From: Nothophaeocryptopus gaeumannii
Lineage: Eukaryota > Ascomycota > Dothideomycetes > Mycosphaerellales > Mycosphaerellaceae
Length of the DNA: 64,000 nt
Assembly (NCBI GenBank): GCA_031771865.1
Contig: JASISA010000010.1
Span: 310,001-374,000 of the forward strand
Direction: 5' to 3'
Position 1 is the first letter of the stretch; every line of letters starts with the position of its first letter. Shown piece by piece: positions 43,175 to 53,271 of the stretch. Under the pieces are notes generated by a model. That model did no database searches. It worked only from the letters and a program-made list of their open reading frames with translations, and had not been told where the DNA came from. Position numbers and translations under genes: made by a program.

Positions 43175-44129
43175 TTAAGGACGGCGGATCGGTTGGCATT
43201 GTCGGCCAAGATAATGGGTCGTTAACATCTGCGTCAGGGCAGCTCGGAACAGGATGAGAGACTGTGGCGTCTCGAATTTCTTTGGCCCTAGAGCAGTAAC
43301 AATGGCCGTCGCGCCCTCGATATGCCTTGCCCAAGCCTGTACCGAATGACCGGAGCTCGTGACAGACCTGTACTTCGAGAACAACAAGATAGTCAACGGC
43401 ATCTCATCACTAACAGACTTCTTCGTATCCAGGAGATTGCTCTGCGCAATTAGCAGAGGCTTTCCATACAACACAGCTGATCTTTTTCGCAGATGCTTTC
43501 TTCCGGCGAAACTTGCCAGCGTTGAAATCGCAAGTGCTTCAATGGCCAGACGGAGCGCCGAGCCCTTTTCTGCGGAGGCACCCATAGGCGCGGCCAGCTC
43601 GAAGGACCCACAAAGTGGTGTTTGGGCTTCGGCGGTTAATCACAAAATGAGTGAACAACAAGGCGGTTGCCTGCTTTTCGATCGTCGAAATTCAGCGTCA
43701 TCTGCACAGCAAGCGCGGCATGATTGGCATCGGGATCAGCGCGCTCGACACTGGTCTCGTTTCTCTGGCGAGGTGCCGACCTTGAGCCTGGCTTAATGAC
43801 ATGTTGCTGCGCTTTACAGTCGTCGGCGAGGATCGCAAGAGCCCTGACCTCAATAACATTCTTCGCATCCTTCTTCGACTTCTTCTTTCGCCCAAGTGCT
43901 TCAGCACGAAAGATCAAGTCAACTTCGTCTGGAATCCCTGGGCATGCTCGATTCTTCGTAGTGCAGTTATCACATACTGGCTGATCTCGTCACACTAAAC
44001 AGGGTTAGCCCTATGGACGATATTCATCGCTGCGCCTGCCTATCCTGGTCGATCCTTCACCACACTTACCTTGATTTTGCAGGTCCTGCAGGCCTTGCAG
44101 CCACGCGAGGGACGTCCTAAGTACACCTA
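43175..44129 (-). pseudogene. Decayed Zn2Cys6 transcription factor
   Basis: On the minus strand 44070-44124 encodes VYLGRPSRGCKACRTCKIK, the start of a Zn2Cys6 finger. A good 75-base intron follows (GTAAGT ... GCTAAC ... TTTAG, 43995-44069). The next exon resumes CDE and then, one base out of frame near 43984, VCDNCTTKNRACPG and DEVDLIFRAEALG. The codon expected to be the initiator reads TAG. A stop ends the second block at 43636. The C-terminal fungal transcription-factor block (43175-43585: ALRLAIEALAISTLASF, LYGKPLL, AWARHIEGATAIV) is in yet another frame. Faint further remnants may reach 42840. The intact family regulates fungal metabolic genes; this copy cannot encode a full protein as read. 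Confidence 0.72.
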
Positions 44130-45278
44130 CAGGCCCCTTCAGCATAGCACCAGGCAGCTGCGTCGGGAACTGGACGCCAACGTACTATGAGTACGGTCTG
44201 CATAGTGGTGCAGCGCTATGATAGCCCTGCGTGATTGGACAGCCCGGTCAGTATGGAAGCTCGTGCACCGTCTTTAAAAGATGTATTCCTTCGGCTGAGA
44301 CGTCTCATCGAGAATGGGCAACGTCCATTACGACTGACCAGGCGACCTAGCAACGCGGCTGAGCTGCCTACTCTCGTACTGATCAAAGAAGAAGTGCTGG
44401 TGTCACCGCTGGTTTCATACTCAGGTACAGGAGACGAAGCTTGAAATGAAACATTTCATACAGTAGGTACTAATCGGATCGGCATAGACTTGCCCCAAGA
44501 AGCCAGTGCGGTGCGAACATGAAAGCGTTCAAAGACCAGCGGTGATGGCCACCTTTGACTCGGCGTGCTTAAGGCTCAAAATTAAAAGATTGGAGCAGAC
44601 TGCCGTGCAATGCATTGCCTTTCACCTGAGTATGTTACTGCCTATCGACCAGAAGCTGGACGCTGGACGCCTGAAGTAGCCTGACGCGGAGAGTGCTCAG
44701 GGATTCTGTGACCGGTCTCCAAGATTCGCTCAGAGGTCAAAGCGCGTCGCAAGGTCTTCCGAATGGGGCCATCCGGGGCCCACCGAGAGACTCAGCCTCT
44801 TCAGCCTTTGACCTCATCCACACTGTCCCTATTCTCATCGCCTGGTGCATCTGCAGCAGCGGCACAACACGTGCCCATCACATAAAGCCATTCGGCACAC
44901 GGCATCCAAATGATGGCTGCCTGGGAGGGTTTCTTTCAAACCCATGTCTAAGCCGATACCGAGCGGAATGTGCTATACCGCTTTGAGTGCCCACCGCGCG
45001 CGCAACACACTGGCCTACATGCTTTGTGAGGGTACTACACAGTACTCCGCCTGCGAAGACAGCCATTGTCGTAATGATGCCTGGCAAGGAATTGGTTGCA
45101 ATTGCGACTAAACAAGTGAGATATATACCGTGATAGGACAAAAAGGTAGACCTCCCTCCAAGACATCCTTCAACTTCCCTGCAACATACAAGCATCCGAT
45201 CAGGAGCTTAGCATACTCTGCGAGACCTCACTCCTACGTCCAGTCTCCTTCAACGACCTTCTACACTACACAACCACC
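44130..45278. other. Intergenic, 1.1 kb, no gene recognised
   Basis: Frames are short on both strands. The final 150 bases are pyrimidine-rich and form the likely leader of the membrane protein gene at 45279. Confidence 0.5.
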
Positions 45279-46235
45279 ATGACGAATCTCAACAGTCGCG
45301 GCGTGCTCTCTGCCGTCGAAATCGCCTTCTACGCTCCGGAATTCTTGATCTCCGTCGGCATCTGCATCAAACAAGGCTTTACTCGCAACTCAGGATGGAT
45401 CTACATGGTCCTCATATCGATCCTTAGAATCATCGGCGCATCTACCACACTTTACATGGAAACCCAGAATGACTACTCGAGCGGTCTTCTCGAAACAGCT
45501 GCAATCACCAGCGCCATTGGCACCGCTCCTCTGCTGCTCGCGCTTCTGGGGTTTAATCAGCGCGTCAACGACAGCATGGATGCTGATAAGGGGATCAAGC
45601 CAATGCTCTTCCGAGCCATCTCCCTTGTCGCCATCATCGCTTTGATTCTGGCTATCGTCGGCGGATCTCAAGAATCTGGCTCCGCGCCCTCAAGCACTGG
45701 GAAAGGCTGTATGGAAGCCGGTGCCATCATCTTCCTTTTCGTCTGGGTCGTCCTCGCCGGTATAACTCTCCTCACGGCATCTCGATCATCATACATCCCG
45801 AGCACAGAGAAAGTCCTCCGAACCGTCTGCGTACTGGTCTTGCCGTTCCTTCTGGTCCGAGTTATTTACACCGTCGCGACGGCTTTTGGATCGGTGGGCG
45901 GGCTTTTCTATTTCGGGGCGCCGAACGTTTGGGTACAAGCTTTCATGATGTTTGCTATGGAGGCTGTGGCTCTTGTACTGTATATCGCTGCAGGGCTATT
46001 CTCGCCTAAGCAGACTCCTAGGGAGGTGAAGGACTTAGACGTTCAGATGGCGGGTGCTCCCCAGGAGTCGGGATATGTGCATCGGGCTGGAGGGCAGCAG
46101 CCTCAGGGACGGATCCTGAGGGAGCAGCCTCAGCAACAGAGGAATTTGGGGGATTATAGGCCGAGTAGGATGATTCGAAATGCGATTAGGGGCAATCAAG
46201 ACGGAAGACCTCGACCCTGGCAAGGATACGAGTAG
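45279..46235 (+). CDS. Seven-helix fungal membrane protein (DUF7702-like)
   Basis: This is a single-exon protein of 318 residues. About seven hydrophobic helices lie between residues 8 and 250, beginning with VEIAFYAPEFLISVGICI, and a polar Gln/Arg/Pro-rich tail follows. The helix pattern and the YAPEF/IYMVLISILRIIGAS segment resemble a fungal integral membrane family labelled DUF7702, often found in secreted-metabolite or stress contexts but without a proven activity. ATG context is ACCACCATGACG. The tail probably faces the cytosol. I rely on recall for the family name, so it should be treated as tentative; the membrane topology is directly visible. Confidence 0.8.
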   Translation: MTNLNSRGVLSAVEIAFYAPEFLISVGICIKQGFTRNSGWIYMVLISILRIIGASTTLYMETQNDYSSGLLETAAITSAIGTAPLLLALLGFNQRVNDSMDADKGIKPMLFRAISLVAIIALILAIVGGSQESGSAPSSTGKGCMEAGAIIFLFVWVVLAGITLLTASRSSYIPSTEKVLRTVCVLVLPFLLVRVIYTVATAFGSVGGLFYFGAPNVWVQAFMMFAMEAVALVLYIAAGLFSPKQTPREVKDLDVQMAGAPQESGYVHRAGGQQPQGRILREQPQQQRNLGDYRPSRMIRNAIRGNQDGRPRPWQGYE

Positions 46236-46528
46236 ACAGGGTGCCCTTTGTTCTACAAAAGATTGGCTTGGAGAGCGTTCAAGCGAGTTGAGATTGCGTA
46301 GCGATGATAATAGATTTTCAGTTGTTCTAATTCGAATTTCAAATCACTAACATGGCTTCACTTGCTACCTCACTTGCTTTACCATCTTGCTTCATATGAA
46401 TCTCGCTCACCAACCCCGGTGAAACAACCTCAGGCACACTTTGTCAAGACCGGCCGTCAATTGCCGACCGGCATCTCGAGACTGCAGGCCGCAAAACATC
46501 CTCCACCACATCACATCAGATCAGCAAG

Positions 46529-47467
46529 ATGGATCTGGAAACTCAAGCCCTCCAACAATTCGATCGTCTCCACTCCACCGGCGAACTGCTCTGGAAACAA
46601 AATGAGCCAATACGTATCCCCGCCACTCCATTTGACGTGAGTTGCCTTCAGTACCATCTGCCTCTCGCCACCTGTTCTAACCTATCCATATTTTTCCAGT
46701 TCGAATTCCGCGTCGCTCCCTCCCTGAAATCCAAACCCATCGACACCAAACAACCTAAGAAAGACAACCATGCCTTCCCGGACTCAGATGGGGACTGGTC
46801 TCTCGGGATCATAAATGGGACTCACAAACTCATCCTGAATAAATTCTGTGTCGTCCGACCGCAATTCGTGCTACCAACGGTGGAGTTTCAACCGCAGAGT
46901 GACGCCCTCAACGAGAAAGACTTTGCTGCGGCTTGGCAAGTTTTGGGTAGGTTGGATGGGCAGAGATGGATGGTGATATTCAATTGTGGTGTTGATGCGG
47001 GGAGTTCGGTGGGTCATAAACACTTGCAGGTCATACCGAAGCCTCAGAGCAACAATGAGGGTGGTGGATTCTTTGAGAGACTCGCAGAAGGGTATGATGA
47101 GGATATGGAGATTGCGAGGGTGGAAGGAGCGCCGTTCAAACATCTCGCTTTGCGCCTGCCCGATCACGAATCCATCGATGCGGAGAGACTGAGCAAACTC
47201 TACGATCTCGCGTTCAAGGGTTTGGGAGTGGAGAGGGAGATACCGCATAACTTGGTCTTGACGAAGGAGTGGTTGATTGTTATTCCGAGGCGGAAGGCGT
47301 GGATGAAGCCTGACGGGGAGGAGAGTGCGGTGATTGCATGTAATGCGGCGGGGATGGTAGGTATAGTTTGGTGTTGGTCGGAGGAACAGTACGAGGGGTG
47401 GAGGAAGTACGGGGCTATGAGGGCGGTGAAGGAGTTTGGGGTTCCTGAGGAAGAAGGTGGATCATGA
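46529..47467 (+). CDS. Ap4A phosphorylase / ATP adenylyltransferase (Apa1/Apa2-like)
   Basis: Exons 46529-46636 and 46700-47467 give 291 residues. The 63-base intron (GTGAGT ... TTCTAACC ... TTCCAG) has no stop and is a multiple of three, so an unspliced frame is also open but carries an alien 21-residue insertion. The HIT-superfamily signature GHKHLQVIP (H-x-H-x-Q) lies about two-thirds along in NCGVDAGSSVGHKHLQVIP, as in yeast Apa1/Apa2. These enzymes cleave diadenosine tetraphosphate with phosphate, giving ATP and ADP, and run in reverse. Length is slightly short of the yeast proteins (about 320). The segment HNLVLTKEWLIVIPRR near the C-terminus is also typical. Confidence 0.88.
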   Translation: MDLETQALQQFDRLHSTGELLWKQNEPIRIPATPFDVSCLQYHLPLATCSNLSIFFQFEFRVAPSLKSKPIDTKQPKKDNHAFPDSDGDWSLGIINGTHKLILNKFCVVRPQFVLPTVEFQPQSDALNEKDFAAAWQVLGRLDGQRWMVIFNCGVDAGSSVGHKHLQVIPKPQSNNEGGGFFERLAEGYDEDMEIARVEGAPFKHLALRLPDHESIDAERLSKLYDLAFKGLGVEREIPHNLVLTKEWLIVIPRRKAWMKPDGEESAVIACNAAGMVGIVWCWSEEQYEGWRKYGAMRAVKEFGVPEEEGGS

Positions 47468-47584
47468 TGGCTAGCTCGAGACCATCTCAGCAGTTGATGA
47501 TATCCCAAGAACGGATAGAGCGGGAACATAAATTGTCACGAATAGACGGATATTGGACGAGAGTGAATGCTTAGATATAGAATG

Positions 47585-49201
47585 CTACAGCTTCACAGGC
47601 CTGCTTTTCCGAATCCTCTCTCCCCAGATATAGAATGCAAACGGCACAGGCGTCAATGCCAGCGCCACGAAGGCAATCAGGCTATTGCCCCAACCAAGAC
47701 CGAGGGCCTCATACATGCTCAGACCCGCAAGTGGCAACAGACCTCCCAATATCGACCTCAGCACCGTACTCGCCGCTGTCACTGACGCCGCGTATCGCGT
47801 GTATGCATCGATGAGATACTGTGAAACACAGATCAAAGCCGATATAATACCAACGCCAAAGATCAAAGTCCCAAAGAGCGGAATCGCCCATTGCTCGCGG
47901 TACTGCACCGTCCATCCGTAGATGAACAGGCCCACAGGCATGAGCCAGCCAGTGTACATCAAAGGTATCAATCGATATTCGGGCTTCAACTCGCCGTCAT
48001 GCTTAGCTGCCTTGCTTTTGAGAAGACGATCGCTGGCACCTCCAATCAGGAAAAGGCCGAGAAACATCCCGATTCCGGAGGCAGTCCATACGAGCCCGAC
48101 ATTAGCCTGACTAAAACCGTAGGACTCCGTGAAGACGAAGGTGAAGGTCGTGTAGAGGAGGTAAAGAACCGCATAAACGAATGCGGCGTAGATGGCCATG
48201 AGACTGACGATGGGAGAGAGGAGAAGCATCTTGCAAGGACGGATGAGCGCTCGCGTGATGCGGATTTTCTTCGTCAATCCGTCATCTTGTGCGGAACGAA
48301 GGTCCATGTTGCCGGTCTCCTTTTGCAGCTTCTTCGTCTTGCGAGCTAGGAGAACGACGCTGAATGTTTCTCGACAGAGCACGGCGTGTGTGATGGTGCA
48401 GACTCCATATGCAATGGCGATGACCCAGAATGTCCAGCGCCAGCCTTCGGCGGCTGCTAAGTAGGCTCCTGCTACCTAGATAAAGGAGTCAGTGTCTCTG
48501 CTCTGCGGGTGTTTGATGACTTGATTGAGACATACAGGACCTATGACCGGGCCAAGCAGCGGGCCCATGCCAAATAAAGCCATCGATGCACCGCGCTTCT
48601 CCTGCGGCATCAAGTCGGCTATCGTTGCTCCACCGAGTGCCACCGGGCAGACACCAAAACAGCCAGCGAAGAAACGGAAGACGATGAGCTGTGTGATGCT
48701 GCTGGACACGGCGCATGCAACAGTGAAAATCAAGAAGAAGATGTTACAAACGGCGTATACTGGGTAGCGCCCATAGATCTCTGATAACGGCGAGATGATC
48801 AAAGGTCCAATGGCGAATCCCAGGATGTATATGGATACCACGAGCTCGGCAATCGTTGTCGCACTGGTCTTGAACTCTTGCAAAACGAAGGGCACACCGG
48901 GGGCGAACATGGAAGATGCCATCGGTGTCAGCAAGCAGAGAACGATGACCAGAGAGGTGTTGGCCACTTTGGCCTTTGTAGTCCAGTTTCGTGGATTGTT
49001 TGGATCGTCGGGACCATCCCAATCTACGACGTTCGGATCTGCTTCGCGTTCTTGGGTGTCATCTTGTGTTGTGCCATTCCTTTGGTGTTTCTCGTCGCCT
49101 TGATATGCCGGGCTTTGGTCCCCATCATTGTGCTGGCCTTCGGCATCCGTCTCGGTCTCAGCTTTGCTCGCGGCCGATACTCTCTTCGCCTCGCTCGCCA
49201 T
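47585..49201 (-). CDS. MFS drug:H+ antiporter-type transporter (DHA1-like)
   Basis: Exon 1 is 48536-49201 and exon 2 is 47585-48475, joined over a 60-base intron (GTATGT ... ACTGAC ... TCTAG), giving 518 residues. A charged cytosolic N-terminus leads to DPNNPRNW at about residues 66-73, the hallmark preceding helix 1 in fungal DHA1 transporters. Twelve helices follow. The PLSEIYGRYPVY block is the motif-A loop between helices 2 and 3, and GMGPLLGPVIGP is the antiporter motif C. The substrate is unknown; relatives export drugs, polyamines or metabolites. The ATG at 49201 is preferred over upstream non-ATG codons. No biosynthetic cluster surrounds it. Confidence 0.9.
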
Positions 49202-49872
49202 TGTCAAAGGCGTTGCTGTGCGATGCACTGCAGTCGACTGTATAATGGCTATGGCTATGCCTTCCTATCGAATAGAGCACTATCTGCGGCTCGCCGTAAC
49301 CCGCGCGTGCTTATCCAGCTCGGAGCGTCAGAGCTCAATCACTCCTCGGCGTCAGTAGGGTATCAAGCAGGGACTTGAACATTTATTGCTGACCACGAGG
49401 GCGTGTTGCAAGATGAAGATGGGAAGCAGAGGTCCGAGTGAAGTTCTTGCACGCTAGTTCGGAAGCCATGGCTTGAAGCGTATATCTGCCAAAACCCATC
49501 ATGGCAACTGCTTCTACGTCCAGATCCGAAGCCGATTCTATGCAAACGCGAGGTGGTGCATGTCGATCACGGGTTGGAGCGCCGGGCGCTGCGGGGTCGT
49601 CTCCAAGGCGTGGCGTCCAGTCGGCGTTGAAGCTTTCACCCCAAACGGATTGTTCTTGGCCGAGGTCTGCACAACTCCCAGCATAATAACCGGGACCTTT
49701 TCCATCAGATTGATATCCACTTTTTGGTCGGTTTTAACTGGTGAACAGCTGCTTGGTATACACCTCGTCAAACCAGTGCATGTCCATAGCGCGCTCGGTC
49801 TCGCTCCAGGATCAACAAGATCCTTGACTGCCACGAGCAGAAATTGACCTGTGCGCCGTGAGTGTGCGTCTG
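49202..49872. other. Intergenic, no gene recognised
   Basis: This is the MFS promoter side and the region downstream of the HET relic. A 117-codon minus frame at 49538-49891 has no recognisable features. Confidence 0.4.
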
Positions 49873-50761
49873 TCACACTAGAGTCAACCACTTCTGCGCA
49901 GTGTTGGCTGCTGAATTAGAGGTATCTGCTTCTCTCAGGCCTGCAATGACGGCGGTTCCGACCAACTTGAAAGCTATACGGGTTTTGCTTTGCCGGATGA
50001 TGAAGGGCTCTGGAGCACCAAATATAACGCAGACTGCATCTCCCGGCACAGCAGTTGAGGGTACCCAGCCGAGCCAGGTCAAGTTCGCAATAACTATCCT
50101 ACACAGCATGTGACCAGGCTCCATCGCTCCGAAAGGTCCAAGCAGGCCACTGCAGAAGATCCAGAACTTTTTTGTGGGAGCCATGCGCAGTTGTTCGTGC
50201 AAGGCGCACACGAGATCGTATGGACTTGTACCTGGATCGAAAAGCACCAGCAGAATTCGGGTTCGGATCTTTGCCAAAGATGGGTTCTCTTAACGGCATG
50301 AGCCAGTCGTTCCATGTTAGCTGTCCCTTCGAACTAGTTATATCAGTCTGTCGGTCTGACCCGAGCACACGCTTGATGCGTTCCTCTTGCTCTACATCAT
50401 GTGCTTTGATGAATTCGGCACATCATTCTATCCAAGCTGCAATCGATGAGGTGCTGTATACCTCATCGACGACTCTGTATTCTTCGGAACGTAACAGAGA
50501 GGTACCAGACCATGGTCCAACCTGCGAATCCACCGAAATCTCAGCCACTTGTCCAAATATTTGTCCGTGGACGTGTAGCTCATTCTTGTCTTCGCCAAGT
50601 CGAAATTGGTGTGCGTTCCAGGCGGTCAACTCGTTGCCTTCGCCAGTGAGTGATTCAGGTTCAGAACAGAGTCCGCATTCTCTCGCGCATCGCGCTCTTC
50701 CCACAAGCGCCTGTACGACACAGACTGGATCCCTGCTCAAAGCCCCTATGATGTACATCAA
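49873..50761 (-). pseudogene. 5'-truncated HET-domain protein relic
   Basis: The minus strand carries blocks typical of the middle and C-terminal parts of fungal heterokaryon-incompatibility (HET) proteins: LHVHGQIFGQVAEISVD, then an in-frame TGA at 50423, CAEFIKAHDVEQEERIKRVLG, and SRYKSIRSRVRLARTTA. A frame change follows, then GWVPSTAVPGDAVCVIFGAPEPFIIR. The N-terminal HET domain is missing; the space where it should lie is taken by the 3' end of the adjacent membrane protein gene. Intact relatives trigger cell death on non-self recognition. With a stop, a frameshift and no HET domain this copy looks dead. Assignment is from recalled family patterns. Confidence 0.58.
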
Positions 50762-50818
50762 GCCTGCCCAATACCACTGCCACAGTGATGGGCGCGTACA
50801 GGGCAGTATTGCAATACT

Positions 50819-51514
50819 CTATTCCTTCTTCTCGTGCTCAGCAGGCTGCAATAGATGAGCAGCCAGCGAAATCGCTGTAGCATATTCCCAAAGAAGCGTC
50901 GGATAGATCGACGCTCGCTGCCACAGCCAGTTGTGTGTCTTCTCTCCTCCAGCGAGCATGACAACAAGAGCACATAAGCCCAGCGAGCCCAAAGTCATGC
51001 AAGCTCTCCGATAGATCGGCTGTTCCTTGGCATCTACAGCGTATCCAGCAAGTATCGAATTGATATTCCCGCAAATGATCCCGAGAGCCGCTCCCACCAC
51101 ATGCCAAATCGTGTACCAGTCCATCTTGTTCGGCGGTCCATTGGCAGCTCCCACCGTGATGATGCCAATGGCATAGAAGATCGCGTTGGCGCCACGGGCG
51201 GTGTTGAACTCAGGTTCCGCATCTTGTCCAGTTGCCACGATCAGGAGCATCTGGGCGACCAGGAAGAAGAGGCCGTGGAAGCAAAAGTTGAGGACCATGA
51301 TCTCTGAGCGTGGAGATGAATGATCCAGGCCGGTCCTAGAATCGGTCCAGGATTCCGAGACTCCGAGGAATGAGGTGAAGTGGCCCAGGTATCGGTATGG
51401 AGGCGTGTAGACTTGAGATACGTAGTACTCCAAGGAGAGGTACATGGTGGGTATCAGGAGGTAGATGAGCAGGGCGCCGATGGCTGGTACCTTCTTGATA
51501 GGTGACTTCGCCAT
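50819..51514 (-). CDS. Multi-pass membrane protein (DUF998-like)
   Basis: The protein has 231 residues from the ATG at 51514 (MAKSPIKK); the frame extends 25 codons upstream without a preferred ATG context. It has six hydrophobic helices. The order includes LGHFTSFLGVSESW, GANAIFYAIGIITVG and WHVVGAALGIICGNINSIL, reminiscent of DUF998 six-helix proteins (a superfamily of unknown transport or signalling role). The C-terminus is short and charged (PAEHEKKE). It is single exon. Function is unassigned; the DUF label is tentative while the membrane topology is clear. Confidence 0.75.
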   Translation of the reverse strand: MAKSPIKKVPAIGALLIYLLIPTMYLSLEYYVSQVYTPPYRYLGHFTSFLGVSESWTDSRTGLDHSSPRSEIMVLNFCFHGLFFLVAQMLLIVATGQDAEPEFNTARGANAIFYAIGIITVGAANGPPNKMDWYTIWHVVGAALGIICGNINSILAGYAVDAKEQPIYRRACMTLGSLGLCALVVMLAGGEKTHNWLWQRASIYPTLLWEYATAISLAAHLLQPAEHEKKE

Positions 51515-51903
51515 GGTGCTTGAAAGTCTCTCTATTCCTCTGGCTTGTAGACACTTCGAGCCGCAGAACTTTGTGATGATGGACTTCAAGCTTCAAAGTG
51601 TAGGAAATACACGTTTTGGTGGAAGATGGAGGATCAGGGAAGGGGAGGGAGTACTGGGCTCTTGTGCCGCTCGGTCTCGCGTTTCTGTCCGATATATTCT
51701 CCCGATGAGGTGTGTGAGTGCTTCTGCTAGAGCGTCGGTGACGGAGAGTTACATTGATTCAGTTCAGTCATCATCTGGATGTCTTGTTTGCCTCAGGCCA
51801 AAGTCTCGGGAGTCGCAGCTTCCCAATTTGGATGGCTTCTCCGACCTCCTCGTCTTCGATTTCTCGACTGCACGCGACCAGCGACATTTCATCCGACATC
51901 GCC
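51515..51903. other. Divergent promoter region (membrane protein / uS17m)
   Basis: This is a gene-free stretch between two divergent starts. An upstream in-frame extension of the uS17m exon exists, but the segment lacks coding character. Confidence 0.5.
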
Positions 51904-52915
51904 ATGAGTCGACGCGCCCTTTCGCTGCCTATACGAACGCTATCATCACGATCATCTGGTCCCCAATGGATATGTCGAAGATGTCTCGCGAGTCAAACAC
52001 AGCCACGAGTAGAGAACCCCAAAGTCGACACCACCGAACAGTATGAGGAACTCTCGTCCAAGGATCTATATTCGCGCGAGCTGCTACAGGGCCAGATACC
52101 TCCTCAGCGATTGATGTATGTGGATGCCGAGAAGTTGCCGATCTCAGAACAGGTGCAATGGGAGAAAGTGGAGCCAAACAAAAAGAAGATAGGAGTAGTT
52201 GTGAGCCATGGGAAGATGGACAAGACTGTGCGCGTGAGAGTCGCTGGGCAGAGATTTGATAAGCGTATAAAGAAGGTATGTGGTATCAATCAGTATGCAA
52301 GCGCGATGCTAACGAGAATGGCAGTACTACCGCCAAGACATTCACCACCTCGTCCATGATCCAAACAACTCGCTCACGACCGGCGACGTGATCGAACTGC
52401 ACAACCTTAAAGTCAGCAGAAAAGTTGAACACGTAGTAGCATCTATTGTATCGCCTTTCGGCAGCTCAATTGAATCACGGCCGCCGATACCTACCCCAGA
52501 AGAGCGATTGGCAGCATATAAGCAGATGCGATTTTTGAAATTACAGCGAAGAGCACTGCGAATACGGGCTGGTGAAGGAGATGAGGAGGCAATTCAACAG
52601 CTGAAAGGAATGGGCCTCGACCCAGGCGCTGGCGCAAAGCCGGGCGTAGGCAGGAAAGAGAACGTGCAGACTAAGACCGGCAAGGTCAGAAATCCTAAGG
52701 GTGAGGCGACAATCGGAGAGAAGGGGCAAAAGCTACCTGAGGGTGTGCTACCTGGTGGGAAGGAGGCAGTTGGACGTATCAACGAGCGGGCGCTGCACAA
52801 CAAGGAGAAAGCGATGAAATTCGATGAGAAGGCCGAGGACCGGCTACTGGAAGCCAAGGAGAAGTCGGAAGAGCTAGAGAAGCAGGGACTTGCTGCGGAC
52901 TCTGTGTTGAGATAG
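51904..52915 (+). CDS. MRPS17: Mitochondrial small-subunit ribosomal protein uS17m
   Basis: Exons 51904-52275 and 52325-52915, with a 49-base intron (GTATGT ... GCTAAC ... GCAG), give 320 residues. The N-terminus is rich in Arg and Ser with few acids, as expected for mitochondrial targeting. The uS17 OB-fold core spans roughly residues 96-165: IGVVVSHGKMDKTVRVRV, then the exon junction, then HHLVHDPNNSLTTGDVIEL. A long Lys/Glu/Gly-rich C-terminal extension of about 140 residues exceeds the bacterial protein and is common in fungal mitoribosomes. The ATG at 51904 was chosen because the targeting peptide begins there; the frame is open further upstream. Confidence 0.88.
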
Positions 52916-53271
52916 AGTTGGTAGACACCAGCCCGTCTGTATTGTACAAATGTATCATGGCATATCCGCACTATATTGTGGCCTGCCGGGCTCACTCGTC
53001 ACAGGGTGAGCTCGTCTTCAGTGACCGGTACGAGCCCAAGTGGTTTATACATTTTACGTCCAGCTCACTTCGCTTCACTTGAAATCTCACATTTCCATTT
53101 CCTCTTCACTTCTCCACGTGCAGACGTGTTCAAGCGCGACCCTTATTTTGGCGAACTCTATTTCGCGTCGTACACGGGGCGCACTCTGAGATCAAGGCGC
53201 GTCCACTCATTACACTCCAACAACATCGACAGCCTTCATGAAAACGCTCAACGTCGAACAAAGCCGACCCA
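52916..53271. other. Intergenic between uS17m and RecQ
   Basis: This is a gene-free stretch. It contains the short upstream frame starting at 53238 that overlaps the RecQ initiation codon in another frame. Confidence 0.5.

Noticed and set aside
49538..49891. 117-codon minus-strand open frame
   Set aside because: Neither domain nor regular composition seen; could be an eroded fragment but cannot be supported.
50172..50858. 228-codon plus-strand open frame
   Set aside because: It lies antisense to the HET-protein relic, whose minus-strand blocks match a known family; the plus frame looks like a shadow.
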